Assembly: GCF_002234615.1 (NCBI RefSeq)
Contig: NZ_NMQW01000008.1
Location: 1-64,000, forward strand
Direction: 5' to 3'
DNA length: 64,000 nucleotides
Source of the DNA: Paenibacillus rigui
Lineage (GTDB): Bacteria > Bacillota > Bacilli > Paenibacillales > NBRC-103111
Numbering within the stretch: the first letter of the stretch is position 1; every line of letters starts with the position of its first letter. This document shows, one piece after another, positions 60,645 through 64,000 of this stretch. The position numbers and the translations under genes were made by a program. The notes beneath the pieces were generated by a model. The model saw only the letters and a program-made list of their open reading frames with translations, had not been told where the DNA came from and ran no database searches.

Positions 60645-61535
60645 TCAAACGACGGTTCTTTCGAGGACTCTGTGGATCGACGCGGCGACCCGGTCCGGCC
60701 GATCCTCCTGCACGTAATGTGAGGCATCGTTCAGGATCTCGGTCTCATGCATCCGAAGGTAGCTTTGCCATTTGGCCATCTCTGTGAGCGGGAAGCCTGC
60801 GCTATCCTACGTTCCCCACAAAATTTGTGCGGGGACATCGGATAAAAACGGCAGCTTGGCTTCGATGTGCGCCAGCCATGCCTTTGCCTTCCGGATCTGC
60901 CAGGGGAATACCCATGTCGGTATTCTTGATTGGGGGGTGGGAAAAGGGTCGGTGTAAGCCTTTCTCAGACTTTCCGTCACGTTTTCCGCATGGTGGATAC
61001 CGTGGGGAACAATTTTTGCGGCAAAAAAATTTCGCTGGGTTTGAAGCCAATAGCCAAGAGGCCAGCCTCCCATAGCCAACGAAAAAAGCTTCATCGGCAT
61101 AAGCGTTGCGGGCCATGCCCAGGTGTTCATCAAGACGATGCCTCGCAGGTTTTCCCGGTGCCGTACGGCATAATGGAATCCGACAGGGCCTCCCCAATCT
61201 TGAACCACTAACACAAAATGCTTCAGGCCCAAGTGACGGATGAATTCCTCTACCGCAGCCGATTGCTCCTGTGGGGTAAAGCCATACCCGGAAGGAGCCT
61301 TTGACATGCCGAAGCCGGGATAATCCAAAGCGATCAGCCGGCAGCTGCCGCTCAGCTCCTTAATGACATTGCGGTACAGGTAGGACCACGTCGGATTTCC
61401 GTGCAGCAGAAGCACTGTCGGTCCTTGCCCTTCATCGATGTAATGAATGATTCCGTCACGATAGGGCAACCAATGATCCTTGAACGGATATTCCGATGCG
61501 TCCACGTCAAACGGTCTCTTTATCGCTATCTTCAC
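60645..61535 (-). pseudogene. Haloalkane-dehalogenase-like alpha/beta hydrolase with an in-frame amber stop
   Basis: The frame encodes a dehalogenase-like protein (YPFKDHWLPYRDGIIHYIDEG, LLHGNPTWSYLYRNV, nucleophile in VVQDWGGPVG, NTWAWPA), then reads ILWGT and meets TAG at 60807-60809. The same frame continues without interruption as DSAGFPLTEMAKWQSYL to NDASHYVQED and VLERTVV with a stop at 60645, the expected C-terminus with the catalytic acid Asp and the His. A Lys codon (AAG to TAG) is the likely ancestor. The truncated product lacks part of the catalytic triad. Start is GTG 61535, 8 nt after GAGGAGG. It is divergent from an HxlR regulator gene. Confidence 0.88.
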
Positions 61536-61639
61536 TTTGTTCACCTCCTCTTTCACAAGGTTAGCTGACTATGGTAAATTTGAAAAGTAGTTACAAAAAA
61601 GTGCAATAGTTTCAAAAAATGAACTAAGGGGGAACACCT

Positions 61640-62263
61640 ATGATTAACCCTTCCTGTCCTGACGCGATCGAGCCCGTCTTGGAGCTTTTGGATGGCAAGT
61701 GGACCCTGCTGCTGCTGTTCGACTTGTTCAATGGCATCAAGCGTTTCGGGGAGCTGCGCCGTTCGCTTCACCCGATCAGCCCGAAAACGTTGACAGACCG
61801 GCTTCGACTGTTAGAGGAAAAAGGAATCGTGACACGGACGCTCTATCCCGGCGTCCCCCTGCACGTTGAATATGATCTTACGGAGCGGGGGCAGCGGCTC
61901 CAGCCGATTTTTGCAGCGATGAGATTGTGGGCGGAACCGCTGCCGGGGGCGAAGGTTACGGGCAGCACGTCATGTCTTGGCGGGCACGACCCAATGACCC
62001 CGGAGCAATGGGAGAAGGCGATTGTCGAGGCGCCTATTGTTCAGGCTGGTGTGGAAAGCGGCTTCGGGGCGGAGCATGTTGTCGGAGGGGAGCCGGTTCG
62101 TTACGGTTCTCTTATGGAAGTAAAGTTTGGGGACGGGTGGATTCAAGGGCGGTACGAAGGAAGCTCGGCGCAAGACGCCTCGATACGATTTCATTCCGCC
62201 GGCGACGAGGTGCTGTATATTCGCGAGGGTCATTTGGTACGAATCAAGAGATCCGTTGTGTAG
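61640..62263 (+). CDS. HxlR-family regulator with an extra C-terminal domain
   Basis: A 207-residue protein. Residues 1-100 are a standard HxlR winged helix (CPDAIEPVLELLDGKWTLLLLF, ISPKTLTDRLRLLEEKGI, PLHVEYDLTERG), with the conserved N-terminal Cys present. HxlR proteins normally end near residue 110-125, but this one continues for about 95 residues (from HDPMTPEQWEKAIVEAP to VLYIREGHLVRIKRS), probably a small beta-rich domain that could bind a ligand. It is divergent from the interrupted dehalogenase gene, 104 bp apart, and is its probable regulator. AAGGGGG precedes the ATG. Confidence 0.85.
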   Translation: MINPSCPDAIEPVLELLDGKWTLLLLFDLFNGIKRFGELRRSLHPISPKTLTDRLRLLEEKGIVTRTLYPGVPLHVEYDLTERGQRLQPIFAAMRLWAEPLPGAKVTGSTSCLGGHDPMTPEQWEKAIVEAPIVQAGVESGFGAEHVVGGEPVRYGSLMEVKFGDGWIQGRYEGSSAQDASIRFHSAGDEVLYIREGHLVRIKRSVV

Positions 62264-62505
62264 GCATGGAGCCTTCGAAGAGGCACGTTTGAATTGGGCT
62301 GGAAGGCAAGAGGTACAATATCGGGTTATGTCCGGCGTATGGCTGGTTGCATAGAAGCTATTGAACCGATAAACCGGGGGTTAACCGCAGTGTTTGGGGG
62401 GATCGCGGAATAAAGTTAATTATAAGGTATAGCAATTCACAATGGTACGGGACATAATGGGGGCAGCTATTGAACATCGACAATTGATGAGAGAGAGGGT
62501 CACCC

Positions 62506-64000
62506 ATGAAGAAGAAACAAACGGCAATGACGATGAGCGGTATCCTGCTTCTAACTACAGCTTTAACGGCCTGCGGCGGGGATAAGGCAGCGGATGGAGG
62601 CAGTAAAGGACCGGCTGAGGATAACAAGCCGTATCCGATTACCCTGGTGGTCAATCAGGTCGGAGAAATCCCGCTCAAGGACAATGATATGGAGAAAGCG
62701 ATCAAAGCGTATACGAATACGGATTTGCAAATTCAGTGGATTCCTTCGTCCGCCTACGATGAGAAGGTCAACGTGATGATCGCCTCAGGCGAGCTGCCAT
62801 CGCTGATTAAACTGAATTATACGCCTACGGTCATCGGTACCTTGAAATCCGATCAATTTTGGGAGATTGGCCCTTACTTGAAGGATTACAAGAACCTGAA
62901 TGCACAAAACAAGCAATTTTACGATAATATTTCGGTCAACGGGAAAATCTACGGCGTTCCGTTGTTCCGGGATCTTGGCCGCGCCGTAGTTCACTACCGC
63001 AAAGATTGGCTGGATACGCTCGGACTGCAGCCGCCTAAATCGTTGGATGACTGGTACAACGTCATTAAAGGGATCTCGCTCGGCGATCCGGATAAGAACG
63101 GCAAAAATGATACATTGGGATTCATGATGGATAAAAAATACAACCAGGATTCAGGCTCCACGCTTACCCGGCTATCGGTGGCCCAAGGCGGACCGAACAA
63201 ATGGCAAAACGATAACGGAACCTTTACGCCCGAGTTTATGACGGAGCCGTTCTTCCAAACGATGAAGCTGTTCAAACGGTTATACGATGAAAAGCTGATC
63301 AACCAGGATTTTGCGGTGGTCGATTCGACAGAAGTCACCAAAGCGTATGAATCCGGCCGGGCCGGCATTCAAATTAGCGGAGGCAACGCCCAAAGCTGGA
63401 TGGATAAGCTGGTGAAGGTCGTGCCGAACGCCGTGGTGGATGCCGCGCCGCTGGAAGGCCCTAACGGCAGAAGGCTGCCGGGAGAAAGCGGGAATAACGG
63501 CTTCCTCGCGATTCCGAAAGCATCCGTTAAAACGGAGGCGGAACTGAAGAAGGTGCTGAAATTCGTCGATCAGCTGATGGATCCGAAGATGGCGACGCTG
63601 CTTGTCAAAGGAATCGAGGGGCGGCATTGGGCGGATAAAGGCGAATTCACGGAAGTGCTGGACCGCGATGCGGACGTGAAGGAAGTCAAGCCTTACCGCG
63701 ATAACCTGCCGCAGCGCAATGAATATTACAATATTGCCAAGCCTGCCAAGCAGCCTGACCTGTTCCGTAAAAATACGAGCATCGGTAAATCGAATGAGCA
63801 ATTTATCGTACCGAACCCGGTATTAACCCTGGATTCGCAAACGTTTGCGGAGCGGGGCAAAGAGCTGGAGCAAATGATTACGGACGCCGAAACGAAATTC
63901 ATCATGGGTAAAATTGATGAAGCCGGATGGAAGGCTGAAATCGAGAAGTGGAGAAAGGCCGGCGGCGACAAGCTGGCTCAGGAATACAAGGAAGCTTACC
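62506..64000 (+). CDS. Lipoprotein solute-binding protein (3' end beyond the window)
   Basis: An open frame from ATG 62506 (GAGAGAGGG upstream) runs to the window edge without a stop, giving 498 residues so far. The signal peptide ends in a lipobox LTAC (Cys23) followed by a Gly/Ser/Asp-rich linker. The fold is a family-1/LplA-type binding protein: YPITLVVNQVGEIP, MIASGELPSLIKLN, RDLGRAVVHYRKDWLDTLGL, KSLDDWYNVIKGI and a calcium-loop-like DPDKNGKNDTLGF. It probably captures oligosaccharides for an ABC importer whose permeases may lie to the right. Confidence 0.92.
   Translation, partial: MKKKQTAMTMSGILLLTTALTACGGDKAADGGSKGPAEDNKPYPITLVVNQVGEIPLKDNDMEKAIKAYTNTDLQIQWIPSSAYDEKVNVMIASGELPSLIKLNYTPTVIGTLKSDQFWEIGPYLKDYKNLNAQNKQFYDNISVNGKIYGVPLFRDLGRAVVHYRKDWLDTLGLQPPKSLDDWYNVIKGISLGDPDKNGKNDTLGFMMDKKYNQDSGSTLTRLSVAQGGPNKWQNDNGTFTPEFMTEPFFQTMKLFKRLYDEKLINQDFAVVDSTEVTKAYESGRAGIQISGGNAQSWMDKLVKVVPNAVVDAAPLEGPNGRRLPGESGNNGFLAIPKASVKTEAELKKVLKFVDQLMDPKMATLLVKGIEGRHWADKGEFTEVLDRDADVKEVKPYRDNLPQRNEYYNIAKPAKQPDLFRKNTSIGKSNEQFIVPNPVLTLDSQTFAERGKELEQMITDAETKFIMGKIDEAGWKAEIEKWRKAGGDKLAQEYKEAY

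Noticed and set aside
1-64000. CRISPR arrays, rRNA, tRNA, prophage or transposase genes
   Set aside because: I looked for regular spaced repeats, cloverleaf-like segments with conserved T-loops, and integrase or DDE motifs and found none. Short repeats are present but not in CRISPR-like arrangement.

Overview
The window looks like a chromosomal segment of a spore-forming Paenibacillus-type bacterium (Paenibacillaceae). The support is an alpha/beta small acid-soluble spore protein with a sigma-G-type promoter, frequent TTG and GTG starts behind strong AGGAGG sites, moderate-to-high GC, and the typical load of GntR, AraC and MerR regulators, two-component systems, lipoprotein solute-binding proteins and hemicellulose enzymes. 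I see no rRNA, tRNA, CRISPR array, integrase or intact transposase.

Layout. 0-8 kb: trpS, a small membrane protein, the spore protein, a YfhP-like membrane protein and a heterodimeric ABC multidrug exporter pair. 8-14 kb: a decayed gene, a DUF2306 protein divergent from an OmpR-type two-component system with a four-unit operator between them, DUF421, an L,D-transpeptidase, UPF0756, and an NlpC/P60 endopeptidase behind a c-di-AMP (ydaO-type) riboswitch. 14-19 kb: a tight five-gene catabolic operon (COG3964 deacetylase, DgaE-like ammonia lyase, DgaF-like aldolase, PfkB kinase, GntR/UTRA regulator). 19-26 kb: a ComP/LiaS-like kinase with its NarL-type regulator, then NUDIX, PP2C-like and MFS genes. 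26-31.5 kb: GNAT and flavin monooxygenase genes, then cysJ-cysI sulfite reductase on the minus strand. 31.5-36.5 kb: a FadR-type regulator with the D-glucarate pathway (kdgD, semialdehyde dehydrogenase, gudD). 36.5-46 kb: a dipeptidase, UPF0173, a GntR/solute-binding-protein fusion, VOC, AraC, MerR divergent from an Old Yellow Enzyme, a frameshifted SDR and HxlR. 46-60 kb: a polysaccharide-use island (SGNH esterase, solute-binding lipoprotein, secreted alpha/beta esterase, polyol dehydrogenase, sialate-type acetylesterase, sugar isomerase, MFS, GH43, membrane AraC regulator). 60-64 kb: a RibD-like reductase, a haloalkane-dehalogenase-like gene with an in-frame amber stop divergent from an unusual HxlR protein, and a second solute-binding lipoprotein running off the right edge.

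Working together. Two sugar-acid routes converge on central metabolism: an amino-sugar-acid route to pyruvate and glyceraldehyde-3-phosphate, and glucarate to 2-oxoglutarate. The 46-60 kb island combines several deacetylating esterases with a GH43 enzyme, an importer candidate and two candidate cre sites, which fits use of acetylated xylan-like polymers under catabolite control. Neither sugar-acid operon carries its own transporter, and the island's solute-binding protein has no adjacent permease genes.

The less ordinary signals are the cytosolic GntR/binding-protein fusion, the riboswitch placed directly against a ribosome-binding site, two MerR-type 19-bp-spacer promoters facing each other, several short repeat families in gene-free stretches, and three interrupted genes.
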